Below are positions 11,801 to 21,718 of a stretch of DNA of 64,000 nt, in pieces. The stretch spans positions 4,297,501 through 4,361,500 of the forward strand of contig NC_092578.1 in NCBI RefSeq assembly GCF_037975245.1. The letters are read 5' to 3'. Position numbers and translations under genes: made by a program. Numbering within the stretch: position 1 is the stretch's first letter; every line of letters begins with the position of its first letter. The DNA is from Apostichopus japonicus. Lineage: Eukaryota; Echinodermata; Holothuroidea; Aspidochirotida; Stichopodidae. The notes under the pieces were generated by a model. The model did no database searches. It worked only from the letters and a program-made list of their open reading frames with translations, and was not told where the DNA came from.

Positions 11801-13100
11801 TCCCCTTTGGAATTTTTTGCATTTCCAGGTGGCCTCAGATGCAATTTGGTGTAATATAGCACACTTCAACACCCACTCCAATTTGTAAAATTAATTTTGT
11901 ATTTTCACCTGGCCTTAGATGCAATTTGGTGCTCCAAATGAGATTTTTTTTCTCATTTGAAAATGAAAAAGGGGTTTTCTGACTTGCGAACCGGGGGGCG
12001 GAATGATACTTCCGCCCCTCCACATTTTTCACTGGGGGGCTGGCGCCCCCACAGCCCCCCCCGGTTCCTCCGCCCTTGAAATGAACCAAAGCATGGAATT
12101 ACAATTTTACAAGGAAAAACATGAAAGCTGAGTTTCTAGAACTGGCTTGTCTAGGTTCATAATACTAGGATACCACTCTTTATTGAAATTAACAAAGTTT
12201 TATAAATGTAGTAATCTTACAAAATGTAACTTTGCCTTCGACCTTTGTTCTGAACCCTCCGTTCCACGCACTGACCCCAAGGACAACAAAGAAATGCTCA
12301 TGGGCCCCACGCGGCCATGCCAACGGGCGAATCACCAATGACCTAAGCCTCACCATGTCTGGGGCTGGAGAAAGGTAGGTTTTTTTTTGGACCAAGATGA
12401 AACTTTTAGACTGTTTCTGACTGTTATAACATATATTATGTTAAAATGGGCTGCCAGGTTTGACAGATTCTATTTTTTGGGAGACCCTTAAAATATTTCC
12501 CCCCACAAATTCCCAGCATACAGTATAGGTTAAAAAGATAGGTCAGCACAATGTATTACATGAGAGTACATACTGACATAACAACATTACATCTTACAAG
12601 CTGTTCCTGGTATCTGTAATGTTCCGGTGAAATCCTAGCCTCTCACTGACAAGTTCATTAAACGCATGTTTCTTCATCCCTTCGTCTCTCATCAATTTTT
12701 CTTCGGGATTGCGAATGATACCCTGTTCATCTTGAATTTTGCCGTTATCAATCTCTTGTTTTTCTGGTGAAAAGCGATGCTTTTTTTTATTATCGAGAAA
12801 CTTGTCTCTGTTGTTCTTCAATTTATCTAACAATATCCTTTTATCTTCCAAACCGTCGGAGTCAATTTCATTTTTCCATCGCTCAGCCTCATATTTCAGC
12901 TTTCTATCATTATCAGCCGGTTGTTTCTGACGACTGAACTTTGATTTCAAATGATTTATCGGAAGGACACCCATTGGTCGACCACCACCAAATCTATCTT
13001 GAGACTGAGACACTTCTCCATATAAAAAGAAAAACAGTGAGATCCATACCAGAGTTGAGACCACAACCCCTCCAAAAAATGCTCTCATGCGAAACTTCAT
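2793..13100 (-). CDS. GALNT11: Polypeptide N-acetylgalactosaminyltransferase, GALNT11-like (3' end missing)
   Basis: Type II Golgi enzyme that moves GalNAc from UDP-GalNAc to Ser/Thr and so starts mucin-type O-glycosylation; vertebrate GALNT11 acts on Notch1 and LDL-receptor family proteins (family knowledge). Eight coding exons join in frame with GT/AG borders: 12598-13100, 11117-11283, 10449-10609, 8044-8258, 6889-7006, 6225-6371, 4473-4691, 2793-2897, about 545 residues against about 608 for human GALNT11. Visible motifs are an N-terminal signal anchor, [17 protein letters not shown], the metal-binding [29 protein letters not shown], the [12 protein letters not shown] Gal/GalNAc motif and [15 protein letters not shown]. 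The sequence [17 protein letters not shown] before the catalytic domain points to the GALNT11 branch. The final exon holds only the start of the ricin-type lectin domain; the remaining lectin exons and stop were not found down to base 1 and probably lie outside the window. Confidence 0.93.
3143..3271. repeat. 24-bp minisatellite
   Basis: About five imperfect copies of AGGACTGATGAGGGCACGTA plus ACTG, with one partial copy. It sits in the intron between exons 8 and 7 of the GALNT11-like gene. The minus-strand open frame across it is a by-product of the repeat. Confidence 0.75.
3272..4472. other. Intron, no gene seen
   Basis: Intron of the GALNT11-like gene. Contains two short tandem duplications near 3,395-3,490 (TTCAGCACACAGACACTA twice, then CGAGTCTGTT repeats). 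No conserved open frame. Confidence 0.5.
4473..4691 (-). CDS. GALNT11: GALNT11-like exon 7: linker to lectin domain
   Basis: 73 codons starting [20 protein letters not shown] and including [20 protein letters not shown], the conserved linker after the catalytic domain. A Lys/Asp-rich tail leads to VRKGL at the donor TTTG|GTAAGG, in phase 0 with the next exon. Confidence 0.92.
5191..5658. mobile_element. hAT-type MITE (family GGATGCACC), copy 1
   Basis: Ends TAGGGATGCACC... and ...GGTGCATCCCTA are inverted, and the interior is rich in CCGGCCGGAT motifs. It is flanked by 8-bp near-duplicates GTTAACAC (5183-5190) and GTTTACAC (5659-5666). The 8-bp duplication and the GGATGCACC end are typical of hAT elements. 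At 468 bp it is too short to encode a transposase. It lies in a GALNT11-like intron and belongs to the same family as 46626-47753. Confidence 0.85.
6225..6371 (-). CDS. GALNT11: GALNT11-like exon 6: end of catalytic domain
   Basis: Encodes 49 codons from [20 protein letters not shown] through RKRRPYGS to [14 protein letters not shown]. The His of VGHVF is the conserved metal ligand. The loop after RRPYGS is shorter than in human GALNT11. Borders are CTCTCCAG|ATT and TACCAG|GTAAA. Confidence 0.93.
6889..7006 (-). CDS. GALNT11: GALNT11-like exon 5: Gal/GalNAc-T motif
   Basis: Encodes [19 protein letters not shown] and [20 protein letters not shown], including the invariant WGGEN acceptor-site motif. 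Acceptor TTTATCAG, donor TTTAGG|GTAGGT, leaving phase 0. Confidence 0.93.
7246..7817. mobile_element. TTAA-flanked MITE
   Basis: Inverted ends AGGATTGGTTCAG and CTGAACCAATCCT are each bordered by TTAA (7242-7245 and 7818-7821), the target of piggyBac and Kolobok transposons. Inside, a second inverted pair (GATGTCACATCCTCAC near 7,408 and its complement near 7,630) makes the whole element a long hairpin. No coding capacity. Located in the intron between exons 5 and 4 of the GALNT11-like gene. Confidence 0.82.
8044..8258 (-). CDS. GALNT11: GALNT11-like exon 4: central catalytic domain
   Basis: Begins [16 protein letters not shown] and continues through [33 protein letters not shown] and a Lys/Gly-rich loop. 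71 codons plus two bases; the split Ser codon is completed by exon 5. Borders are AAATAG|GTC and AATAAG|GTGAGA. Confidence 0.93.
8443..10323. mobile_element. Kolobok-like DNA transposon, TTAA-flanked, with THAP remnant
   Basis: Terminal inverted repeat AGACCAACTATGGAG (8447-8461) and its complement (10305-10319) lie directly inside TTAA target sites (8443-8446, 10320-10323). Longer subterminal inverted repeats follow, for example GTGACGTCACTGTTTGTATA near 8,650 against a near-complement at 10,080-10,100. A plus-strand reading frame at 8756-8878 encodes the start of a THAP zinc finger. TTAA targets combined with a THAP domain are the hallmark of the Kolobok superfamily (established knowledge). 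At 1.88 kb it is an internally deleted copy. It occupies the intron between exons 4 and 3 of the GALNT11-like gene. Confidence 0.8.
8756..8878 (+). pseudogene. Truncated THAP zinc-finger domain of transposon origin
   Basis: Encodes [18 protein letters not shown], then [12 protein letters not shown] and RRRLWINF before a stop. MPxxC...GC and FRFP are the signature start of a THAP C2CH finger, but the later C-x-x-H pair is missing, so it cannot fold as a complete THAP domain. It lies inside the TTAA-flanked element and is probably the remnant of its transposase N-terminus. Confidence 0.7.
10449..10609 (-). CDS. GALNT11: GALNT11-like exon 3: DxH motif
   Basis: Encodes [18 protein letters not shown] through [19 protein letters not shown] to MFLDSHCE, which contains the Asp-Ser-His metal-binding triad of GalNAc-transferases. 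Acceptor TTTTCAG, donor GTGAG|GTAAG; it ends in phase 0. Confidence 0.94.
11117..11283 (-). CDS. GALNT11: GALNT11-like exon 2: start of catalytic domain
   Basis: The acceptor CTTCCTCAG completes a Leu codon split from exon 1, then [16 protein letters not shown] and [20 protein letters not shown] follow, with [15 protein letters not shown] at the donor (TTTTG|GTAAGT). This is the nucleotide-sugar-binding first half of the GT-A fold. It holds 55 whole codons with split codons at both ends that match the neighbouring exons. Confidence 0.93.
11713..12078. mobile_element. Short hAT-type MITE in GALNT11-like intron 1
   Basis: Flanked by exact 8-bp duplications AAATGAAC (11705-11712 and 12079-12086). 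The ends CACTTGTGTAGG and CCTCCGCCCTTG are imperfect inverted repeats; the interior is rich in G and C runs. The right end, GGTTCCTCCGCCCTTG, resembles the end of the element at 52041-52798. Confidence 0.72.
12598..13100 (-). CDS. GALNT11: GALNT11-like coding exon 1: signal anchor and stem
   Basis: Starts at the ATG at 13100 ([11 protein letters not shown]) and encodes 167 codons plus two bases. Residues about 6-28 form a hydrophobic signal anchor after a basic start, as expected for a type II Golgi enzyme. A charged, low-complexity stem follows, ending in [17 protein letters not shown] and DTRNS, which align with the start of the GALNT11 catalytic region. The donor is AGCTT|GTAAGA. In-frame stops precede the ATG; a non-coding exon farther upstream is possible but was not identified. 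Confidence 0.9.
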
Positions 13101-14342
13101 CGTTCAACTTAAGATGTTTGATTAGTTCCCTAATAGTCATGCAAAAACAAGAATTGGGACCGAGGATGTTCATTAATAATCATGGTGTCACGTGAACAGA
13201 AAATTCTTTAAAGTATCCCACATTCTACAAAACTTGTGAGATGATGGACCTCCTGTTGAACAGATACGGAACAAGCTCAAATAACTAATGTCCGTACTAC
13301 ATCCTGGGCATTGTTTTGTAACAATTAATGAAGCCCTCAAGTTAGTTCGACTAATATTTTTCTTGGTGAATCAGCAGCTGAAAAAAAGCCAGAGAAATGA
13401 AATACATGAAATAAAAAAATTATCAACTAATCTGTTTTTTCTTATTATTGTAATTTTTAATAAATTGTAATTAAGAGTATGTTGGTACAATAGCTTATGT
13501 TGATACTAGCAATTTTCTCATCCAGGGATGGCACTTGGTGTTGTTTTATATAATACACATGTTCCTGCAATAACAGACTGTGGTTGCCGTGCTTGGTGAA
13601 AACAGTCAAAACTGATACAAGAAAAACAAGGAAATGTAAGTTTGTAGAACTTTTATTCATGAATGATTTTATTGTTTTACTGAAACTATGGTAGGACTTT
13701 ACAGAAACTGTTAACATATACATTTTTAAATTTCTTCCTTCTTAACCTAGAACATACTGACTCAAGACAGGCAGAATCTGAAGGAAAAAAACCCATCGAT
13801 GATATCACATAGTTGAGGGATAAAATTGTAAGAGTATCTTCAGTTAGGGCCTAGGCTAAGGCACAAATTGTTGAGATCTCCATACTGTTTACCTTCAAAA
13901 GAACATTTGAGCTCTAGCATCGTGAAATTTCCGCATAAGCGTTATACATGTAGGCTACTATAACATATACATTTTACAACAAGAAAACTAAATTTTGCTC
14001 AAAGTTGACGTTACTTCGGGTAGGCTTAATCATCTTCTGTTCTTAGGAAAGACAGTCACTGATTGGCAATAGGCTAACGTTAGAGCCTGCTACTACTGAC
14101 ATAGACTACGGACTTAGCAAGCATAGGTCTTAAATTACCGTTAATCATTAGGAACTTACTATAGGTTGCAGAACAGACTGAAGCTGGTCGTAAAGCCTAC
14201 CTGGTACTCACATCAAACAGCTTATTAAAGTCGAGCAAAACAACTGCTTTGGAGAACGTCAATTAAGTAAGTTACAGTGTCAAATATTTGAACACTTCCG
14301 CGAAACTATTACCTGTGTTGTATTTCCTCAACAAAAGACCGT
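13101..14342. other. 5' flank of the GALNT11-like gene
   Basis: AT-rich DNA upstream of the start codon. It should contain the promoter and possibly a non-coding first exon, but I see no TATA box or other element I can defend. Confidence 0.35.
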
Positions 14343-17238
14343 TGTGAAGTTAGATACTTATTCCCCGTTACTCGTTCGACGTTCGCGAATGAGTACAGTA
14401 ACTGCTACCGATTCAGTTACGTATTCGACAATGGTATCGACGTAACACCTCTGGCATGACGAAAGCTTTCTTACAAGATGTTCAACATTTTGTCGTGGTA
14501 AGAGGTTTATCTATGGGTCATATACTCTAATGAATATTTAGAAGGATACCATAATGCATCTTTTCCGGTCCGAATAGTTCTTGACCAACTTAAATGACCA
14601 CTACTTCATCAATTTCTAAATTAATGTAACGGGACCTGAAAATAATCACTCTAGGCCCTAATCAAGACTAGCACGCCTTGGACCACCTAACCAATGGGCT
14701 ATAGGAATTCTTAACACATTGTAGAAGGATACCATAATGCGTCTTGCCCGGTCCAAAGAGTGCTTGACCAATTAAAAGGACCATTAAATCCACAATTTTT
14801 TAAGTAAATGTAACAGGAACTGAAATAAGAACATTTGGGCCCTAATCAAGACCAGCACGCCTTGGACCACCCAACCAATGGGTCGTATGAACTCTAAAGT
14901 CATTGTAGAAGGGTACCATAATGCGTCTTGCCCGGTCCAAAGAGTGCTTGACCAATTTAAATGACCACTAAATCATTACTTCTTTCATGAGTGTAACGGG
15001 ACCACGAAAAAGCTTTGGGCCCTAATCCATGCAGCACGCCTTGGACCACCAAACTGATGGTTAACATGAACTCCAAGGACCGTATAGAAGAGTACCACAA
15101 TGCGTCTTGACCGGTCCAAAGAGTGCTTCACCAATTTAAATGACCACTAAATAATTACTTCTTTAATGAGTGTAACGGGACCACGGAAAGCTTTGGGCTC
15201 TAATCCATACAGCACGCCTTGGATCACCAAACCGATGGTTAACATGAACTCCAAGGACATTATAGAAGAGTACCATAATGCGTCTTGCCCGGTCCAAAGA
15301 GTACTTGACCAATTTAAATGACCACTAAATCATTACTTTTTTAATGAGTGTAAAGGGACCACGAAAAGCTTTGGGCCCTAATCCACGCAGCACGCCTTGG
15401 AACACCTAACCAATGGGTAAAATTAACTCTAAGAACATTGTAGAAGAGTACCATAATGCGTCTTGCCCGGTCCAGTGAGTGCTTGATCAATTTAAATGAC
15501 CACTAAATCATTACTTCTTTAATGAGTATAACGGGACCACGAAAAAGCTTTGGACCCTAATCCATGCAGCACGCCTTGGACCACCAAACCGATGGTTAAC
15601 ATGAACTCCAAGGACATTATAGAAGAGTACCACAATGCGTCTTGCCCGGTCCAAAGAGTGCTTGACCAATTGAAATGACCACTAAATCATTACCTTTTTA
15701 ATGACTGAAACGGGACCAAGAAAAAGCTTTGGGCCCTAATCCATGCAGCACGCCTTGGACTACCCAACCAATGGGTCATATGAACGCTAATGACAATGTA
15801 GAAGGGTTCCATAATGCGCCCTGCCCGGTCCAAAGAGTTCTTGACCAAGTAAACTGACCACTAAATCATCACTACGTTAATGTATGTAAATGGACCTGCA
15901 AAAATCTTTAGGCCCCAGTCAAGACCAGCACGCCTTGGACCACCTAACCAATGGGTCATAGGAAGTCCAAGGACATTGTAGAAGGGTACCATAATGCGTT
16001 TTGGTGGTCCAAGGCGTGCTGCATGGATTAGGGCCCAAAGCTTTTTCGTGGTCCCGTTACATTCATTAAAGAAGTAAAGATTTAATGGTCAGTTTAATTG
16101 GTCAAGCACTCTTTGGACCGGTCAAGACGCATTATGGTAATCTTCTACAATGTCCTTAGAGTTTATGTTAACCATCGGTTTGGTGATCCAAGGCGTGCTG
16201 CGTGGATTAGGGCTCAAAGCTTTTCGTGGTCCCGTTCCACTCATTAAAGAAGTAATGATTAAGTGGTCATTTAAATTGGTCTAGAACTCTTTGGACCGGT
16301 CAAGACGCATTATGGTACTCTTCTACAATGTCCTTAGATTTCATGTTAACCATCGATTTGGTGATCCAAGGCGTGCTGCATGGATTAGGGTTCAAAGCTT
16401 TTTCGTGGTCCCGTTCCACTCATTAAAAAAGTAATGATTAAGTGGTCATTTAAATTGGTCAAGAACTCTTTGGACCGGGCAAGACGCATTATGGTACTCT
16501 TCTACAATGTCCTTAGATTTCATTTTTATCATCGGTTTGGTGATCCAAGGCGTGCTGCATGGATTAGGGCCCAAAGCTTTTTCGTCGTCCCGTTACACTC
16601 ATTAAAGAAGTAATGAGTTAATGGTCATTTTAATTGGTCAAGCACTCTTTGGACCGGGCAAGACGCATTATGGTACTCTTCTACAATGTCTTTAGAGTTC
16701 ATGATAACCATCGGTTGGTGATCCAAGGCGTGCTACATGGATTAGGGCCCAGAGCTTTTTCGTGGTCCCGTTACACTCATGAAAGAAGTAATGAATTAGT
16801 GGTCATTTAAATTGGTCAAGCACTCTTTGGACCGGTCAAGACGCATTATGTTACCCTTCTACAATGTCCTTAGACTTCCTATGACCCTTTGGTAAGGTGG
16901 GCCAAGGCGTGCTAGTCTTGATTAGGGCCTAAAGTATTTTTTTTACATTAATTTAAGAACTGATGAAGTACTGGTCATTTTAGTTGGTCAAGAACTATTT
17001 GGACCGGGCAAGATGCATTATGGTACCATTCTACATAGTTATTAGAGTTCATATGACCCATGGGCCATAGATAAACCTCTTTCCACGACCAAATGTTGAA
17101 CATCTTGTAAGAAAGCGTTTGTCTTGCCAGAGGTGTTATTACGTCGATACCATTGTCGAATACGTAACTGACTAGGTAGCTCAGTTACTCATTCGCGAAT
17201 ATCGAACGAGGAACGGGGAATAAGTATCTAACTTCACA
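14343..17238. repeat. 2.9-kb foldback structure built of ~180-bp satellite repeats
   Basis: The outer arms are inverted: TGTGAAGTTAGATACTTATT at 14343 is repeated in complement ending at 17238, and similarity continues through about 190 bp of each arm, including CTTACAAGATGTTCAACATT. Between them lie about eight direct copies of a ~180-bp unit (14,540-15,995; landmark AGCACGCCTTGGACCACC) and then about six copies of the same unit in opposite orientation (16,000-17,040). No ORF is recognisable and no clear target duplication is visible. Best described as a foldback-type transposon or satellite-bearing MITE. Two further units lie at 57,412-57,775. Confidence 0.85.
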
Positions 17239-17249
17239 CCGGTACTCTC

Positions 17250-17284
17250 ATCGAGGTAAATGAATCATTCATTTACCTCGATGG
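17250..17284. repeat. Short palindrome
   Basis: CGAGGTAAATGAAT meets its complement ATTCATTTACCTCG with almost no spacer. The same words form the terminal repeat of the adjacent MITE at 17297-17951, so this may be a solo end or an excision relic. Confidence 0.65.
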
Positions 17285-17296
17285 GTACTCTACTCT

Positions 17297-17951
17297 CAAC
17301 GAGGTAAATGAATCTGGAGGATTCATGTCAATTGGGTGCGCGCGTACCATGTATGGAGGGTCATGTGATGTGTTCCAGGGTGGTACTATACTGATATTTC
17401 TCTGTAGCAGTTCGAGAACAGTGTTAGTGACTTCGTGAAAGATTGGTCGGTTCGGACATGGGAAATAACGGCATAAGAAGGTACTGGTACTTCAGGCCTA
17501 CGAAATAGTGCTAATATGCTAACGTTCAACCTTATTCTCTTGAATGAAGGCAGGCTTTCTACATAATCTTACTTATTAATACAGCTCTAGGGCACGCTTT
17601 GTCTCATATGGCCTAACGTTTTAATACACGCTATAAGTTAATGTAGAAATGGGAAATGTTTAGTTCAGTGCAACCACGGAATTCTCCATGGAACAGAGCC
17701 TAATGCTGCTCGACGGGAATATAGCTATCACGTTAGGCTACAGGCACGGTTATTGCTAGGTAACGGGTGTCGTCTGCTGCTCTAAGCACGCAAACACATT
17801 TACGTACTAGTTGGGTGAAATAATCATGCGTAATAGGGAGAGTAGTATATTAGTACCACCCTGGAACACATCACATGACCCTCCATACATGGTACGCGCG
17901 TACGCCCGTATTTACTGTGTGATAGTTTCTCCAGATTCATTTACCTCGTTG
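17297..17951. mobile_element. hAT-type MITE with exact 8-bp duplication
   Basis: 22-bp terminal inverted repeats start CAACGAGGTAAATGAATCTG and end with the complement. Exact duplications TCTACTCT flank it (17289-17296 and 17952-17959). A longer subterminal inverted repeat (GGTACCACCCTGGAACACAT-like, near 17,370 and 17,850) makes it hairpin-prone. 655 bp, non-coding. Confidence 0.88.
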
Positions 17952-17964
17952 TCTACTCTACACG

Positions 17965-18137
17965 AAGGTGGCATACTCCTATTAGAGTCTATATCAATCC
18001 GCTCGATTGTTCTCCTTTCTCTGGAAAAGTGCCATAAAGCAGCAGGAGAACATCTTTTGTGACCTGTTATCAATCATAATCTAGTTTTTGTGGCTTGCAT
18101 GTTGAAGAGCATGAATGGAAGTACATGTGGTGAGAAA
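17965..18137 (+). repeat. 173-bp direct repeat, copy 1
   Basis: Starts AAGGTGGCATACTCCTATTA and is nearly identical to 19668-19843. It begins a few bases after the target duplication of the MITE at 17297-17951. Function unknown. Confidence 0.8.
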
Positions 18138-19667
18138 AAGCTTCCGTAGTATGATTCCTGCCTTGAATCTGCTAAGTAGGTACCAAATGCACGAAATTCA
18201 AAATCCTTCAGAATCAGACCAAAATGCCTGCAGTGTGTTTGACGTGAACGACTAAGTTCAGTAAAATTTGACATCTGTGGGCACCTAAAGTACATGGTAA
18301 TCATACTTTGGGTTATTTTTGCTAAAGTTGGAAGTACCTGGTGTTTAACTAAGGACAAAAACTCAGTTTCAATGCATGAAATACTCCTAATGTTGCTAGC
18401 TTAGGCCTAGGCCTCAGGTTCATAATGGCGCTACGTTAGTATCCTAGACCAAGTCTACACCAGCTCTAGCACAATGTTGTATGAGGTCTGTATCCTAAGT
18501 GGAGTGGCTGCTGAGGGCTAATACCTTGCACAGAGAATGTTTTGAGTCTTATTTAGCAAATAATCCACAAAGGTATGCATTTTCTGCTTCTGCCAATGTG
18601 CATCAAGGGGTTTTTGAGCCTACTCACTCCTCATTAGTTTTCTGTTGTTTTGTCAATTTCAAAGAAAGTTGATGTGCAAGTCCTCAGCATGCACAGCGAT
18701 ATACTTTGAATGGGTGTGGTATCAATGGACTCAACTGGTTAGATGAGGTAACAACAAATCCCAAACAACTCTGACAGCAGAAAGAGATATCCTGATGCTT
18801 CCATGGGAGATCTACTGTAGTAACTATAGGAACCAGTGCTTGCCACCAATGGAGAATAAGGTAATTTGACGTTGTTGTTCTCTGCCGAGCAACAAATTTG
18901 AATGTTTTATCATGAAATATGCCCCCCTATCCACCTCTCTTCTCTTATAACTGTCTTTAATACATTGTAACAACCTATGCACAAACCTTTAAATGGACTG
19001 GATATGCTATTGAGGTGAACAGTGCATCTAGATAGCATTCCAGTAAGCTTTCCTTTTGACTACTGTAATACTGTTACAGTGAGGCTGTTGTTTACAAATC
19101 CCGATGATCCAGTTTTGGCAAAGAACACCTTCAATTCTCTTCTTTTATTCTTAGTAACTTAACAGTTGCACTGGAGTGACATGCAATATCAGTTTAACAT
19201 GTTCCAAACAGTTCAGGAATACATTGGGGTATGTCCTGTGGGGTCAGTTTGTGAGGAATCTGCTGAGCTAAACAAAAGTAGTTTTCATCACTTTTCAGAG
19301 CCAGAGACGAAAAAGCCCTCACCGCTAACCCTTCTATGGATGATGTTTCTGCAGGTAGGGCAAGCCAGACCAAGTGGACTGTGATCAGGGATACCAATAG
19401 TACCTGCAAGAATCATAGATGCACCCAAATTGGTCAAGCTTATCAAAATTGGTGACTGGAAGTGTTGTTGCAGACATAGACCTGGTTACTGCTTACACAG
19501 TATTGCTCATATGTGTATTTACACACTGCACCGTGCATACTGAAATCTCTGAAAATACATCTTTATGGACCTAAAATGATAATTGCATAGATTTCTGTTG
19601 TGGTTTATATGGTGACGACTATGAAAAGTATCATTTTGGTGATAAAAACAAAATTCATCTCTCACTT
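18138..19667. other. Non-coding spacer
   Basis: AT-rich DNA between the two copies of the 173-bp repeat. I see no conserved reading frame, RNA gene or transposon ends. Confidence 0.4.
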
Positions 19668-19843
19668 AAGGTGGCATACTCCTATTAGAGTCTATATCAA
19701 TCCGCTCGATTGTTCTCCTTTCTCAGGAAAAGTGCCAAAAAGCAGCGGGAGAACATCTTTTGTGACCTGTTATCAATCATAATCTAGTTTTTTTGTGGCT
19801 TGCATGTTGAAGAGCATGAATGGAAGTACATGTGGTGAGAAAA
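19668..19843 (+). repeat. 173-bp direct repeat, copy 2
   Basis: Direct copy of 17965-18137 with a few substitutions and a small insertion in a T run. The flanks are unrelated to those of copy 1. Confidence 0.8.
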
Positions 19844-20745
19844 TTGGGTCAATTGAGGCAATTTTAGACCCCTTTAGGCCTCCCGGGAGCAGCATAGGAA
19901 ATTTGTTTACCACTGAGTGAAGAGGTTTGTTTACAAGTGACGAAAACTTCCGGCTCGGATAGCAAACAATCTACATGGTCATGGTACGGAAAATTGATGG
20001 TGCCATGAAAGGCCAACTTGTCAGCTATCCGGTGATGGGTAGCGTTTTGCTAGTGAAAACTTCTATCTACACTTAGAGACCACATTACTTTTGTGATTTA
20101 GTGTGTAAGTCAATGGGGCTTTTAATGGGCGTATGCTACCCGAAGCGTTTCAACTGTGGTTGACCGAAATTCGATTCCATAAAAATGCTCGAGTTGAATT
20201 GTTAACGATTACTCACAAAGTGGAGGCGCTATTGCTAATTCTATGTAGCATAGCGTTTCAGTGTGGCGCTTCTGGAGAGCTAAAAATCTACTCTGTAGGG
20301 TGAGGAATTCTGGAGAAATATTATCGGAAATTTGACCGTGTTTTGGCCCTAACTTAGACCGAAAAACGGCATTTTGACATGATTTCCCCAATTACAGAGC
20401 CATCTCTCTACATATGCCTGTGAAGGCTCCTGACTTGATTCCTTTTATGTCTTAGCTAGTTGTATCGGATAGGGTTAGTTGACTTCAAGGTTTTCACTGT
20501 TCTCACAATTTTTTTGAAAAAAAGGTCAAAACGACTGGTTTTTGAATGTAAACAAATCTTTGAAGACAGAAAAAAAAGAATAAAATCCATGTGACCCCCT
20601 CGGAAAAGGGTTCTTTATTGATGCAGGCAGTCTTATGTGCAAAATAAAGCTATGGGAAGCTCTCTATAGTGTATTTCTATCTCCAGTAATGATTTTCTAA
20701 ACACATGGTTTTTCAGTGACTCACATATGGACCATACCTGTCCAG
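19844..20745. other. Non-coding spacer
   Basis: No recognisable gene or repeat boundary. Ends where the U repeat unit begins. Confidence 0.35.
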
Positions 20746-21718
20746 AAACAAACTGCCCAATGCTAATCAGGAACTCCCCAAATTGGTCACTTCAAATATG
20801 CCAGGCACACTGACACAATATTCCTACAGATTTTGTAACTTCACGAAAATGTAAGTTTGAAGAAATGGATTATAAAACTTGATCCTGGGCAACCATTCTT
20901 TTTGGACTACTTTAGAAACTCGCATGTGGGTTGCAAAGGCCCTTCATGTGGGGACGTACGTGGAGGGGGGGGGGCCTTCTGTTATAGATAAGACAAACTG
21001 ACTTTGTTTTGAAGTACCACTGGTGTTCAAGGCTCATATAGGCATCATAAATGCATGACGCATGGGTATAGTCTATGAACTGAACAAATTTAAATGCACA
21101 TAATACATTCTGTGCACACACCGATGGGAACCGATGGGAAATATATTACAGACAAACGTGCATTTTACTACAATGCGTTAACATACTATAACGGAAACGA
21201 GGCAAGATGACGTCAACCTCATGAACAGTACTACAAAATAAAATAAAAAACTGCAACATGTTGTAGGCTTTATGTACTCCTCCATCTGGTTCATTCCTTT
21301 TTAGTTAATTTCAGAAATCCAAAATCCACCTTTAATTGATGCAATGGTTGTCGGTGGGATGGGTCACCAAGCGTCCATTTTCAGATAAAAAACGGTCAGT
21401 AGAAACTGGTGGACTTAACTCATCTATAAGAAATCAAAGATGTCGGGTTATTAATATTCGTTTGCTTACAATAACGATCTTTGTACATGAACATAACGGC
21501 CTTTGTCTATGGAACTCGAAAAAGTATCCGGATGCAAAAAGGACTCGATTTCGGTACTCCGATTCTTAAAGCAGTACTCGGACTAGCACTTGGTACTCGA
21601 AACCCGAAGTACCCGGAATACTTATCTTACAAGTACTCGACTACAGCACTGTTGACACGATGACACTTTTCCTCTATTACAACTGTTACATTTAGGAGCT
21701 GCCGACTGAATTCTGACC

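Noticed and set aside
12189-12395. Open frame inside GALNT11-like intron 1
   Set aside because: Exons 1 and 2 join directly with matching phase and give the continuous conserved sequence; this frame has no counterpart in the family.
14343-17238. CRISPR-like array
   Set aside because: Units are ~180 bp, contiguous, without spacers, and in opposed orientations in eukaryotic DNA.
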